From positions 1 through 59,806 of the forward strand of contig CAZFDE010000010.1 of NCBI GenBank assembly GCA_964517795.1: a stretch of 59,806 nucleotides of DNA, in the 5' to 3' direction. Shown here piece after piece: positions 1 through 9,237 of this stretch (positions are counted from its first letter, which is position 1; each line of letters opens with the position of its first letter). Source of the stretch: CAZFDE01 sp964517795 (GTDB lineage Bacteria; Planctomycetota; Phycisphaerae; Sedimentisphaerales; Anaerobacaceae). Under the pieces are notes generated by a model that was not told where the DNA came from, searched no databases, and was given only the letters and a program-made list of their open reading frames with translations. The position numbers and the translations under genes are program-made.

Positions 1-41
1 ACTGCATATACGCAAAAAACAACCTTCACAGAAATTTATGA

Positions 42-1907
42 AATATTCGGGTTAGTCATGCGGTTTATTTCGGAACTGATTTTACAGATGTCAATACAGC
101 CACCACCGATTCGACCGAATTTAAGGGATACCAGTTAGTTGGCGACGAATCGTATAATCCGGTTAGCTTGTTAACCAACGGCCAGGACTATTACTGGCGT
201 ATCGATGAAGTCAATGGCGTCGAGATTGCCACAGGAACGGTATGGAACTTTACCGCCGGTGACGGCAAGGCATATACGCCGCTTCCGCAAGACGAGCAAT
301 CTTACGTTTCAATCAATACCGATCTGTCATGGGCGTCCGGGATCGAAACCGGAACGTATGATGTCTATTTGGGCACGAACTACGATGATGTGAATAATGC
401 GACGACGGCTTCGGCGCAATTTATGGATAATGTATCATCGACGACGTATAATCCGTCCGATCTGGAATTGGGCCAAACCTATTATTGGCGAGTGGACGAT
501 GTCGATGCCCTGCAAATATTCAAAGGCGATGTCTGGAGCTTCTCGACGGCCTATGGCAGCGATTTTGGAATCGACAATTTCGATGACTATACCAGTACCA
601 CGGACCTGAAGAACACCTGGAGCGAACAGGGCAATGCGACGATTTACCAGGAGACCAATGAAGAACTTTACACGTATCGTTATCTGGGAATGCAGCTTGA
701 TTATGCCAACGGTTCAAGCCCCTATGTCTCCGAGGCCCGCCGCAGCTACGGCAGCGGCCAGGACTGGACCGCTGACGGCGTCCAGGTACTGGTGTTCTAT
801 TATCTCGGCGATGATGATGTCAATGGCTTGTATGTAACCCTCGCCGACAGTTCCGACTCCGATACGGTGTATATAACCGATACCGGCCGGCTTCGCCTGG
901 AAAACTGGCAGGAAATGAATTTCAAATTAAGTGATTTCAACGGCATTGACCTGACCGATGTCCGCGGCATTACAGTGGGTATCGGTCAGCAGACGCCGGC
1001 GCCGGGAGGCAACGGTACGGTTTATATCGATGAGATCGCGGCATTTCCCAGTCGATGCACTGCAGAATTCGACAATCCGGCGGACCTCGATGGGGACTGT
1101 GAGTTGGATCAGACAGAATTAAAATGGCTGGTCGATCACTGGCTGATGGAAGATTATATCGTTCTGGCAGCCGACCCAGGTACCAGCGGATTGGTCGCAT
1201 ACTACAATTTCAATGAAACATCCGGCACAACGCTCAATGACAGCACGGCCAATAACTACGATGGTACAGTCGATGCGGCCGGTTCGAACGACTGGGATTC
1301 ATCGGGGTATATAGATGGATGTCTGGATTTTGACGGTACATTCGGCGTAACGCTGCCGACGAGTGTCTTCAGCGGCCTGAGCAGTGCAGTAACGGTTTCG
1401 GTGTGGGTCAATAGCGATGCCACCGAGGATGCCGGCAAGCCCGGCGTCGCCGAAATGGGCGCGGGCCAACTGCCCGGCGGTGCGACGGAATACCAGTGGG
1501 ATACCGCTCAGTACAGGACGGGTACGCCGGACGATTTTGCCGGCTCCTGGCATCACTGGGCATTTGTTAAAGATGGAGATAACGATTTGCTGCAGATTTA
1601 TCATGACGGTATTTTGGTGTCTGAACAAACCGATGCGACGAATACAATGGCGAATACGATTTCACCGCGTATCGGCTCAGCCCAGGATGGTTCCAGCGAA
1701 TACTTCCGCGGAAAAATGGACGAAATGAAGATTTATAACCGTGTGTTATCGCATTCGGAGATCGTTTACCTGGCCGATTTGAGTCAGGTTGACCAGCCGT
1801 TAGCGCCGGTTCTTTCGCCGGTTGATCCGAAAGCCGATGGCGTTATTGATTTTGCCGATTTTGCATGGGTGGCTTTGGATTGGCTTGATCAGGTCCTCTG
1901 GCCTTAA
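42..1907 (+). CDS. Secreted LamG/dockerin-like protein, 5'-truncated at window edge
   Basis: The frame is open from about base 42, just after a stop at 39-41. The first readable residues (SHAVYFGT) already lie inside a domain, so the true start is missing or disrupted at the left edge. TTG at 168 is only the first in-frame start-like codon. In order there are two FN3-like repeats with VY(F/L)GT and YYWR(I/V)D motifs, a carbohydrate-binding-like beta-sandwich (about bases 580-1050), an EF-hand-like dockerin half (DLDGDCELDQTEL), a LamG domain (about 1190-1770) and a C-terminal second EF-hand-like half (GVIDFADFAWVALDWL) ending in LWP. The role is probably extracellular glycan binding. The metallophosphoesterase gene follows 56 bp downstream and may be cotranscribed. 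No enzyme motif was seen. Confidence 0.75.
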   Translation, partial: NIRVSHAVYFGTDFTDVNTATTDSTEFKGYQLVGDESYNPVSLLTNGQDYYWRIDEVNGVEIATGTVWNFTAGDGKAYTPLPQDEQSYVSINTDLSWASGIETGTYDVYLGTNYDDVNNATTASAQFMDNVSSTTYNPSDLELGQTYYWRVDDVDALQIFKGDVWSFSTAYGSDFGIDNFDDYTSTTDLKNTWSEQGNATIYQETNEELYTYRYLGMQLDYANGSSPYVSEARRSYGSGQDWTADGVQVLVFYYLGDDDVNGLYVTLADSSDSDTVYITDTGRLRLENWQEMNFKLSDFNGIDLTDVRGITVGIGQQTPAPGGNGTVYIDEIAAFPSRCTAEFDNPADLDGDCELDQTELKWLVDHWLMEDYIVLAADPGTSGLVAYYNFNETSGTTLNDSTANNYDGTVDAAGSNDWDSSGYIDGCLDFDGTFGVTLPTSVFSGLSSAVTVSVWVNSDATEDAGKPGVAEMGAGQLPGGATEYQWDTAQYRTGTPDDFAGSWHHWAFVKDGDNDLLQIYHDGILVSEQTDATNTMANTISPRIGSAQDGSSEYFRGKMDEMKIYNRVLSHSEIVYLADLSQVDQPLAPVLSPVDPKADGVIDFADFAWVALDWLDQVLWP

Positions 1908-1963
1908 AATCGAAAAACTGATTGAAATATAAGTGAATATGTACTGAATCATAAAAGGAAAAG

Positions 1964-3799
1964 ATGATGAATCGACGTGATTTTTTAAGAAAAACATTAC
2001 AAGTCAGTGCCGGGGGATTTGTTTTGGGCAGTATTGCCAAAGCCGGTTATCTGCTTGGTGTCGATGGATTTGAATGTCGGCTTGGGCCGAGGTCGGGTAA
2101 CCAATTCCCGCAGCTTGATCGAATAGGGGACAATTTTTCGTTTGTCCTGGTTGCCGATCCTCAACTGACGACGGAAACCGGTATTGGTTCGGTCGGTGGG
2201 ACCAGTTCGGTCCGCTATGACCAGATGATCAACGAGATGAACAGTATGCCGCGTCGCCCGGCGTTTGCGGTGCTTGACGGCGACCTGGTGAATACCCCGA
2301 CCAGTACGGGCAGTTGGGACAACTTTATCGACAGTACGACTTCCATGAAATTTCTGCCGATCCTGGTGTATGGCAATCATGATGGCAATTCAGATGCTGG
2401 TTATTACAGCACATTTCAGGATAAGCAGGAAATCTGCAACGGCACGCGGGACTATACCTTCAGCTTCAATTGCGGCAAATGGCATTTTGTAGTGATTCCC
2501 TGTGACGTCCAGAACACCAGTGACGAGGCGGCCATCATCGACTGGCTGCAAGCCGATTTGTATCTGAATCGTAACAAGCCGACGATGGTTTTTGAACATG
2601 AACATCTAATGCCTCAGGGGCTGACACAGCTCGAATGGTACACCTATAATCGTCCATTCCGAACGGACATCCTGAATGCCTTAGCCAGATACGGTAATGT
2701 CCGCTACGTGATCAATGGCCATGTTCACAATGGAATCAAGGCCAGTGCCAAAACGGCATGGACATGGAAAGGGATTAACTTTATCACCTCGCCGACCTGT
2801 ACCGCCAGCCGACCGTTCGGCAATGATGAGGAATTCCTGGAATTTGTGGACGGTCTGGATCAGCTTGATGGCGACACCGGCGGCGGTTATTACATGATAT
2901 TGGAAGTCAACGGAGAAGATGTGACTGTAAAAGGGCGCTTGGCGAATGTCGAAACAGAATATATTTATGACGTGAACGCTTTCCCCGAATACGTTGATCA
3001 GGAACCGCTCTGGTTCAACTCAATCTGGGATTATACACCAACCGCTTCACTTGTGAATGGTTCATTCGAAAATGATTATGATGGTTGGATGACACCGCAT
3101 CGCTATATTGGAGATAATTACGATACACGGATGTTCGTTTCGGCGATTGATTCGGGCTTAAGCCGCGACGGCGGCAAAAGCTTGTATATGCGCACCCGCC
3201 AAGGCGGCTTGCCGTGGGCACAGACCGAGATCCTGCAATATTATCAGTGGGTGCAGGCACCTTCCAGTCCGCTGCTGAAGTTCAGCTATTATCTCGATAC
3301 TGCCGGTGTCGGCGGCGGGATGTATGTTCGCATCTATGCCTGCAGCAATACGGAAATGAAACACATGTTCCTGCTCGATTGGAATGCAACCGATGGCGAG
3401 AAATACCAGAATCGCAACACTGCCCGAAACGGCGGCTATGAACTGCGTGCCGACGGCCGACGCGAACATGCGGCCTGGTATATTACCCTTGGGCAGTTAC
3501 AGCAAGCGATGTTCTGGACACTGCCGGAAACGCTCGATACCTGGCATGATGTGACACTCAATATGCAGGGCATCTACGATGCGATCAAGGGAAGCGGCTC
3601 CTGGTCATCGCTGGGCGTAACGAAATTGTTTATTTCGGTTCACTGCTGGAGCCTTGAAAACACCGGTTCGATTAACGATGGCTGGGTGGACGCCTTTTCG
3701 CTGACCTCGGCAGCCGGCGAAACATCGAATGTGGACGGCACACCGCTGGCAACCGACAGCAGTGTCTGGGATACGACATTCGGCGGCGAAGCGCTCTAA
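1964..3799 (+). CDS. Tat-exported calcineurin-like metallophosphoesterase
   Basis: The 611-residue protein begins with a twin-arginine signal (NRRDFLRK, residues 3-10, then a hydrophobic stretch). Metallophosphoesterase blocks appear in order: ADPQ (64-67, with Gln where DxH is usual), GD (106-107), GNHD (137-140), HEH (212-214) and GHVH (252-255). The last 250 or so residues resemble a jelly-roll carbohydrate-binding domain with a repeated W and F pattern. Family knowledge predicts a binuclear-metal phosphoesterase. The substrate is unknown, and an extracytoplasmic phosphodiester or sugar phosphate is an inference. An AAAAGG site precedes the start; Met2 is an equally good start. The gene converges on the next one with 35 bp between. 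Confidence 0.85.
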   Translation: MMNRRDFLRKTLQVSAGGFVLGSIAKAGYLLGVDGFECRLGPRSGNQFPQLDRIGDNFSFVLVADPQLTTETGIGSVGGTSSVRYDQMINEMNSMPRRPAFAVLDGDLVNTPTSTGSWDNFIDSTTSMKFLPILVYGNHDGNSDAGYYSTFQDKQEICNGTRDYTFSFNCGKWHFVVIPCDVQNTSDEAAIIDWLQADLYLNRNKPTMVFEHEHLMPQGLTQLEWYTYNRPFRTDILNALARYGNVRYVINGHVHNGIKASAKTAWTWKGINFITSPTCTASRPFGNDEEFLEFVDGLDQLDGDTGGGYYMILEVNGEDVTVKGRLANVETEYIYDVNAFPEYVDQEPLWFNSIWDYTPTASLVNGSFENDYDGWMTPHRYIGDNYDTRMFVSAIDSGLSRDGGKSLYMRTRQGGLPWAQTEILQYYQWVQAPSSPLLKFSYYLDTAGVGGGMYVRIYACSNTEMKHMFLLDWNATDGEKYQNRNTARNGGYELRADGRREHAAWYITLGQLQQAMFWTLPETLDTWHDVTLNMQGIYDAIKGSGSWSSLGVTKLFISVHCWSLENTGSINDGWVDAFSLTSAAGETSNVDGTPLATDSSVWDTTFGGEAL

Positions 3800-3834
3800 A
3801 TTCTTAGATGAGACAATTTGCTTTATTCTTTTGA

Positions 3835-4893
3835 TTATCGCTTTCGCAAATGCTTTGCGATAATCGTCATATTTTCATCCGGTTTTTCGAGATTGCGTGG
3901 ATAGTAGTAATAAATTACCTGATCCAGATTGAGCTTCAATACGTCCGCCAGTCGCCGATCCATAAGGTGATTATCAGCACCTTTCATGCTGAAATTTTCG
4001 ATCAGCATCAAGCTTTTTTTACCATTTTGATGGGCGGCCGAAATGAACCGTTCGCCGGCATTTTCACCCAGTAGAACTTTTCCTTTGGCATTCTGAGTGC
4101 TGATATCATCCTCGCGCCAGGGTCGTCCATCGCAGCCAAAATAATCCAATGATTTAATCGCTGCGGCCTTTTTGAGGATATTGTCCGGCCAATTCGCATA
4201 TCCGAAAAGATGTACACTTTTATCTTTATGCGTTTGTTTAATGTATGTATTGAAACGGCTGTAGAAATCGCATACATGATCAATATGGCGATCGAAAGGC
4301 GCATCCTCGCCTAAGGTTTCAACGGCTTTGGCAGAATAGTCAGACAAAAATGATTTCGGTTCGTCCCAGATGATCCCTTTGATGGGCCATAATTCGAATA
4401 TCTGATCGACACTTCGGCAGAAAAAGTCATAGACCTGGGGATAATGAATGCTGCTGATCACACCTGAAACCGAGCTGAGGACAGGTTTGCCCTCGGCATT
4501 TAGTACCCAGGTTTCCGGATGATGTGTTGAAAACAAGCTGGGCACTTTGGGGGCACCGGCCAGCATGCCCGCCCATCGCGAAGGGACAGCAAATACTTTC
4601 ATGTTTTGATTGGCGGCTTCTTCGCAAATAATGCGTACATTTTCCACGGCAGCAAAAAGATCCTGTTCGAGAATGGCGATCGAAACGGCATTCGTGCCAA
4701 CATCGGCCATCCATTTCATATCCTCGCGGACCTGACGCGGCACCATGGTGTACATGTGGGCGCGAAAGTAATAGGCGTTGAGAAGTGGTCGAGATTTCAT
4801 GGACGATTGTGTTGAAACAGCCTTGAGTTTACCGGTTAATCCCAGCCCCAAAGCCGCCGAGAATCCGCTTTTCACAAATGTTCTGCGTTCCAT
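3835..4893 (-). CDS. Secreted TIM-barrel protein, glycoside hydrolase-like
   Basis: The 352-residue protein has a Tat-like N-terminus (RRTFVKSGF, residues 3-11, then a small-residue hydrophobic stretch). The body alternates beta strands and helices as in a TIM barrel. A segment reading GIIWDEP (173-179) carries adjacent acidic residues at a place typical of retaining glycosidase barrels, and it is preceded by an aromatic-rich N-terminal part (YYFRAHMYTM). The start is supported by AAAGGA five bases before the ATG. I cannot assign a GH family; a putative glycosidase or polysaccharide-metabolism protein is an inference. It is transcribed alone towards the convergent metallophosphoesterase gene. 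Confidence 0.6.
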   Translation of the reverse strand: MERRTFVKSGFSAALGLGLTGKLKAVSTQSSMKSRPLLNAYYFRAHMYTMVPRQVREDMKWMADVGTNAVSIAILEQDLFAAVENVRIICEEAANQNMKVFAVPSRWAGMLAGAPKVPSLFSTHHPETWVLNAEGKPVLSSVSGVISSIHYPQVYDFFCRSVDQIFELWPIKGIIWDEPKSFLSDYSAKAVETLGEDAPFDRHIDHVCDFYSRFNTYIKQTHKDKSVHLFGYANWPDNILKKAAAIKSLDYFGCDGRPWREDDISTQNAKGKVLLGENAGERFISAAHQNGKKSLMLIENFSMKGADNHLMDRRLADVLKLNLDQVIYYYYPRNLEKPDENMTIIAKHLRKR

Positions 4894-5113
4894 GTGATTC
4901 CTTTCGGGATATTCCTGGAATTTTAAATAGCACTCTATTTTTTAATCATCATGTATGCTGCACGTGAGTCTGTTTTTAATTTATTTATAATACCGATGCA
5001 AGCAAATATCCGAGTGTGTTTTGAAGAATGCCTTTGAGCAGATACCATTTACACGGTATTTTTCTATTTTGCAGAAAACCCTGTCCTGGTTTGCGTATGA
5101 TTTGAAATGTGCA

Positions 5114-5142
5114 ATGGGCACGCGTTTTCAAGGCGTGCCCAT
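5114..5142 (-). terminator. Strong hairpin after the 5156-7624 gene
   Basis: Ten-base perfect arms (ATGGGCACGC and GCGTGCCCAT) around a nine-base loop lie about 14 bp beyond the stop codon of the minus-strand gene. No long U-tract follows, so this may be a weak intrinsic terminator or an mRNA-stabilising 3' hairpin. The rest of 4894-5155 holds only the upstream region of the 4893 gene. Confidence 0.5.
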
Positions 5143-5155
5143 GTATTCGCGTTCA

Positions 5156-7624
5156 TTATTTCATGATCTGGATCAATTTTCCTAATCCGCCATCCGGTGT
5201 TCCGGTATCGCCATCCAGCGGCAAGCTGACCGACTGGTTGGGATATGAGCCGCTGATCGTCAGGTTCGACCATGTACCGTTGACCGCATCGAAGGCCTTG
5301 ACTTGGCTGACCGCCTCAACCGGAAAACGCAGCGTGGCCGTATGCGCATCGTCCTTGTCGCGGTTCATGACCATTGCATAGTCATCGTCGTCGGGATCGG
5401 TAAACATCCCCAGTGCAAATCCATCTTCGTCGATCTGGATCCAGTGCCCTGCGGGGATATCGTCCATCGAAGATGAATGGTCATGCGCGACGGTCCCGAT
5501 TCCGGTATGATAAACAGCCGTACTGGTCAGGTTGATCAATTCCGGCCCGAGGTTGGCAAGCTCCTGGTTGATTGTCTGCACATCGGCATAGTAACCCGGA
5601 TTCGAGATCGTACCGCTTGACTTATCAAATATCTTCGAAGCGGTAAACCAGAAAATCCCTTTGACACCATAGGTCAGGTTCATATACACCGAATATCGGT
5701 ATCGTGCTCTGCTTTCCGGGTCGCTGACTTCGGAGCTGCCGGTGGCATCCACTTCGACCCATGAATGAAGCGGGATATCATTGGCCAGTGCGACGTCGCG
5801 ATAAAATTCGAGATTTTCGATCAGTGTTTTCCAGGGATAGCCGATCCCCCAGTACCAGACATAAAAATCAAAGCTGAGCACTTCGGGATTGACGATATCG
5901 ATAAAATCATAGACATCGTCGCGATCGATCCCGTAGTTGATGCTTTGCAGGTTCGTATAGGATGGATGCTGCGGATCGGCCCAGTGGACCAGCAGATGGT
6001 CCTCGCCGACCTGTTCGAATTCGCTGCCCGGACTGGGTTCATCTTCCTGCCAGTATCCCCACAGTGCCGGATTATCTTTATAGGCCGGTGCGAACGAATA
6101 GGACGGCTTGTTTTTGAGCATGATCTTTAAGCCGGCGTCCGCACACTGATCGAACGTCTGAATGACTTCGGCGACATTATTGATCCCCAGATCGACGAGT
6201 TTCTGGATATAACCGGCTCGGTCGGAGCAGTCAAAAAGATCGGTCCAGCCGATGGAAATAATGAATTCTTCCTGTTTCCATGCCGGCACAACGGTGAAAC
6301 TCCACGGATCGCCTTCGATGACGTTATTGTTCGGTTCGACTTCATCGATTCGCCAGTAGTAGGTCTGCCCGACCTTGAGATCGTCGGGGTAATATTCGGT
6401 ATCGCTCTGGTTGCCTCTGTAGGGATTGCTGAGCATCCAGTTCGCAGCCATTTGGGCGTATTCGTTAAAATCATAAGAAGCCAGCCATAGCCCGGACAGT
6501 GTCGCCACATCGAAGAAATCCACATGACAGTCGCCGTCCCAGTCGCCGGTTAGGGCCCCTGTGCCCGGGCACGGTCCGGGGCTTTTGTCGGCCGTGCTAA
6601 CGGCATCCTCGTCTCGTCCGATATAGACATCGTGCGTATAGGTGCCGTTCTGACCTTCGTTCCAGACCAGTTTCCAGCCGGGCGTTTCCAGGCCGCTGTT
6701 GGGCGGACCCTGCGGGACCGCCATGCGAAGATCGCGAATGGCCGTCATTGTCAGATCGTAATTAGCTTCGTCCCAGGCAAAGATGACGTTGTTAGGATCG
6801 CCGTAACCGGTGATTTGACCGTTGGCATGATAGGTTTGGATATTCGTTTTGAACGTATCCCAGTCCGTCGAGCCTTGATTCACGAAAATGCTCCCGCCGG
6901 TTACATCGATGCTGCCGCCGGATCCCATGGCCAGGTCTTTGATCAGGATCTGGCCGGCGTCGGCCTGAATATGCCCGGTTGAACCGGCGGGCGCCCCGAC
7001 ATACAGGACGTACCCGGTCATCTGGAGAACGCCGCCGTGCATCTCGACCGTGCCGCTGGAACCCGATTGGTTGCCGACATAGAAGGCGCCTTCGGTATAA
7101 AAATGGGCATTGTCATAAATCGCCAGTTGGCCGTTATTACGGTTGCCGACATTGGTTCGTTTTAGGGCATGGACATAGGCGTTTTCCCGCAGCTCAAGCC
7201 GGCCCTGAGTTCCGTTGATATGTGAAATTTGAAGAAAGCCGGTATCGGCAAGAGAGAGATAGACCTCGGCGTTATCCCGGACCTCAACCAGGTTCAGATT
7301 CGGATCGTTCAGCAGGTTGCCGATCTTGAAATTGGCATTAAGATTCAAAACGGCATTGCCAATGATCTGCAAATGACCTTGTGGGCCGTTACCCATCAGG
7401 ATCCAATTGCCGTAGCCGTTGGCATCGAGAATACATTTATCCGTACCGGCGGAATTGATCGAGATATTGTCAGTCAGACCGGGCTGGGAATTGAGATCCC
7501 AGTTTCCATCGGTGAGCCAGAGATTATCCCCGGCAGTATTGGTCCAGACATGAGCATGGACGGCTGCGGATAAACAAAATACGAACACAATCATAATCGT
7601 GGTAAGACATGCAGTACGTTTCAT
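5156..7624 (-). CDS. Secreted beta-repeat protein with nested dockerin-like insert and TIM-barrel
   Basis: The start at 7624 is chosen because AAGGAGG lies just upstream and the protein then begins with a signal peptide (MKRTACLTTIMIVFVFCLSA). The 822-residue product contains the motif W..TAGDNLWLTDGNW, then NGG-type beta repeats to about residue 300. Next is an FN3-like domain interrupted by a contiguous dockerin-like pair (GDWDGDCHVDFFDV and YDFNEYAQMAANW). A TIM-barrel-like region (about 460-720) follows, with WGYWQEDEP as a candidate catalytic acidic segment, and then a C-terminal beta-sandwich. A secreted glycoside hydrolase-like role is inferred from the fold pattern, not from a recognised family signature. 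It has a good promoter at 7688-7716 and is divergent from the prepilin-like gene. Confidence 0.7.
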   Translation of the reverse strand: MKRTACLTTIMIVFVFCLSAAVHAHVWTNTAGDNLWLTDGNWDLNSQPGLTDNISINSAGTDKCILDANGYGNWILMGNGPQGHLQIIGNAVLNLNANFKIGNLLNDPNLNLVEVRDNAEVYLSLADTGFLQISHINGTQGRLELRENAYVHALKRTNVGNRNNGQLAIYDNAHFYTEGAFYVGNQSGSSGTVEMHGGVLQMTGYVLYVGAPAGSTGHIQADAGQILIKDLAMGSGGSIDVTGGSIFVNQGSTDWDTFKTNIQTYHANGQITGYGDPNNVIFAWDEANYDLTMTAIRDLRMAVPQGPPNSGLETPGWKLVWNEGQNGTYTHDVYIGRDEDAVSTADKSPGPCPGTGALTGDWDGDCHVDFFDVATLSGLWLASYDFNEYAQMAANWMLSNPYRGNQSDTEYYPDDLKVGQTYYWRIDEVEPNNNVIEGDPWSFTVVPAWKQEEFIISIGWTDLFDCSDRAGYIQKLVDLGINNVAEVIQTFDQCADAGLKIMLKNKPSYSFAPAYKDNPALWGYWQEDEPSPGSEFEQVGEDHLLVHWADPQHPSYTNLQSINYGIDRDDVYDFIDIVNPEVLSFDFYVWYWGIGYPWKTLIENLEFYRDVALANDIPLHSWVEVDATGSSEVSDPESRARYRYSVYMNLTYGVKGIFWFTASKIFDKSSGTISNPGYYADVQTINQELANLGPELINLTSTAVYHTGIGTVAHDHSSSMDDIPAGHWIQIDEDGFALGMFTDPDDDDYAMVMNRDKDDAHTATLRFPVEAVSQVKAFDAVNGTWSNLTISGSYPNQSVSLPLDGDTGTPDGGLGKLIQIMK

Positions 7625-7687
7625 CAAACGTCCTCCTTTCTCAATGGCCAATGGCGGCCGATTCGATATCAGTATTCTATACGGAAC

Positions 7688-7716
7688 ATTATACTAAAAA
7701 ACACGTATATAATCAA
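7688..7716 (-). promoter_or_regulatory. Sigma-70-type promoter for the 5156-7624 gene
   Basis: On the minus strand TTGATT and a perfect TATAAT are separated by exactly 17 bp. The -10 box ends about 64 bp upstream of the chosen start at 7624. Confidence 0.6.
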
Positions 7717-7806
7717 TAAAAAAAATGCTGCGTGAATATTTCAGGGCATGTAACGCAAAATGAGTATGAGTAAAACAAAAAAAACCCGAGAAAAACAAAA
7801 AAAGAG

Positions 7807-7834
7807 TTGATTTTTGCCCGCAGCAGACTATACT
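7807..7834 (+). promoter_or_regulatory. Putative promoter of the prepilin-like gene
   Basis: TTGATT and TATACT are separated by 16 bp, about 80 bp upstream of the ATG at 7914. It is divergent from the 7688-7716 promoter, so the 7625-7913 spacer serves both genes. Confidence 0.4.
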
Positions 7835-7913
7835 GTATTATGAGGATTGCTCATACAATTGGAAAAGTGAAAGGCGTTTTTACTGAAGCTATTGTTAGAA
7901 AAGGTGTAAATTA

Positions 7914-8792
7914 ATGATCAGAAAGCGTGGATTTACCCTAATCGAATTGTTAGTAGTGATATCAGTTATTGCGCTGTTATTGGCGATATTGCTGCCTGCT
8001 TTAAGCAAGGCCAAGGTGGTCGCAAAGTCGGCCGTCTGTATGGCTCAACTGAAACAATGGGGCGCTGTTTTTTATATGTATGCCGGGCAAAATAACGGTT
8101 ACTTTATGTCCGGCGGCAACAGCCACGGTGCTGAGAACTGGTGTGAACAACTTCGCCCGTTCTACGGCGGCGAGAACGTCCGAGGTGAAATCCGCGTTTG
8201 TCCGGAAACTACGAAGCCCGGTCCCAACGGCAACCCCCGCCCGCCTTGGAACCCGCATGAATATCATGAGATTCGATCTGACAAGTATAATGGCGGCCGA
8301 TTGAGCTGGCGAAAGGGGGATAAATTCAGCTATGGGGTCAATAACTGGATCCACAATCCCGGATATCGCAATGACGGCGGTGCGGACGGTGGTTTGGCTA
8401 TGAATGATAAGATGCGCCCGGAGAAATGCAGCAGCGCGTACTGGCGTACAAACAAGATCAAAGGAGGGGCATATGTTCCGATTTTCGGCGATAACAGTAC
8501 CCGGGCCACATGGTCGCATCATACGGATTCCGTACCATTAACTGAAACCTGGGATAACGGCGATCCTGACGTTCACGGCAACATGATGCGGATTATCACC
8601 GATCGGCATGACGGAATGTTTAACTGGGTGTATATGGACGGGTCGGTCCATAAACTGGGCCTGCGATCCGTATGGAAGCTTAAATGGCATCAATGGTTCG
8701 ATACGAATAATTCCACCGGAGACAACCGTTACACGATCGACGGGGGACATTGGCCGCGTTGGCTGAGAAAATACTCGATGAAAGTCTATTAG
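7914..8792 (+). CDS. Type II secretion/prepilin-like protein
   Basis: The 292-residue protein starts with a class III prepilin leader: RKRG, then FTLIELLVVISVIALLLAIL. The cleavage would fall after Gly6, with Glu at mature position 5. The mature part is rich in Trp, Gly and Asn, with a C-terminal segment YMDGSVH that is typical of the abundant prepilin-like proteins of Planctomycetota and Verrucomicrobiota. An AAGGTG site precedes the ATG. The family is exported through type II secretion or type IV pilus-type machinery. Its exact function is not known, and many genomes of this group hold dozens of paralogues. Confidence 0.8.
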   Translation: MIRKRGFTLIELLVVISVIALLLAILLPALSKAKVVAKSAVCMAQLKQWGAVFYMYAGQNNGYFMSGGNSHGAENWCEQLRPFYGGENVRGEIRVCPETTKPGPNGNPRPPWNPHEYHEIRSDKYNGGRLSWRKGDKFSYGVNNWIHNPGYRNDGGADGGLAMNDKMRPEKCSSAYWRTNKIKGGAYVPIFGDNSTRATWSHHTDSVPLTETWDNGDPDVHGNMMRIITDRHDGMFNWVYMDGSVHKLGLRSVWKLKWHQWFDTNNSTGDNRYTIDGGHWPRWLRKYSMKVY

Positions 8793-8928
8793 AATAAAGC
8801 AGAAAATTAAGGTGCGTTTATAATTCGAAACATGTTCATATGTTAAATACAATTGCTATATTCAGCCATAACGCCATAATTTGATTTTATTTGTTTAGTT
8901 TTTTCTGCGCAATTTATTTTATTTATGC

Positions 8929-8957
8929 TTGAAACCGTGGTCTAAAAGTGATATAAT
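8929..8957 (+). promoter_or_regulatory. Strong sigma-70-type promoter, long leader
   Basis: TTGAAA and TATAAT are separated by 17 bp. The predicted start of transcription near 8964 gives a leader of about 270 nt before the gene at 9238. The stretch 8793-8928 is AT-rich and shows nothing else. Confidence 0.6.
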
Positions 8958-9031
8958 ACTGCTAAGGTTTACATGTATCTTGCACAACTTGTGGTATCGT
9001 GAATCATGTGACGTGTGAATTTGGGAGGATT

Positions 9032-9223
9032 ATGGGTAAGAAAAGAATATGCAGCAATAATCTTTCAAGGCGGCGGGAGGGACGCTTTTACCTGTATTCA
9101 TATTTTATTGACTTGGTTGCAATAAATACATCTGTGTCTTTTTTCCGGGTCGTTTATACCGCCCGGCAGCGGATCTGCCGAGCCGGATTTCAATTCAAAC
9201 CGACTTTATTAACTTCTATTTAG
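9032..9223 (+). CDS. Possible small leader ORF
   Basis: An ATG at 9032 opens 63 codons ending in TAG at 9221-9223, right before the AAGGAGG of the next gene. GGGAGG lies only three bases before the ATG, which is closer than usual. The peptide is basic at the N-terminus (GKKRICSNNLSRRREGR) and resembles no family I know. It may be a translated leader coupled to the next gene, or chance. Confidence 0.22.
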   Translation: MGKKRICSNNLSRRREGRFYLYSYFIDLVAINTSVSFFRVVYTARQRICRAGFQFKPTLLTSI

Positions 9224-9237
9224 TAAGGAGGAGTCTT

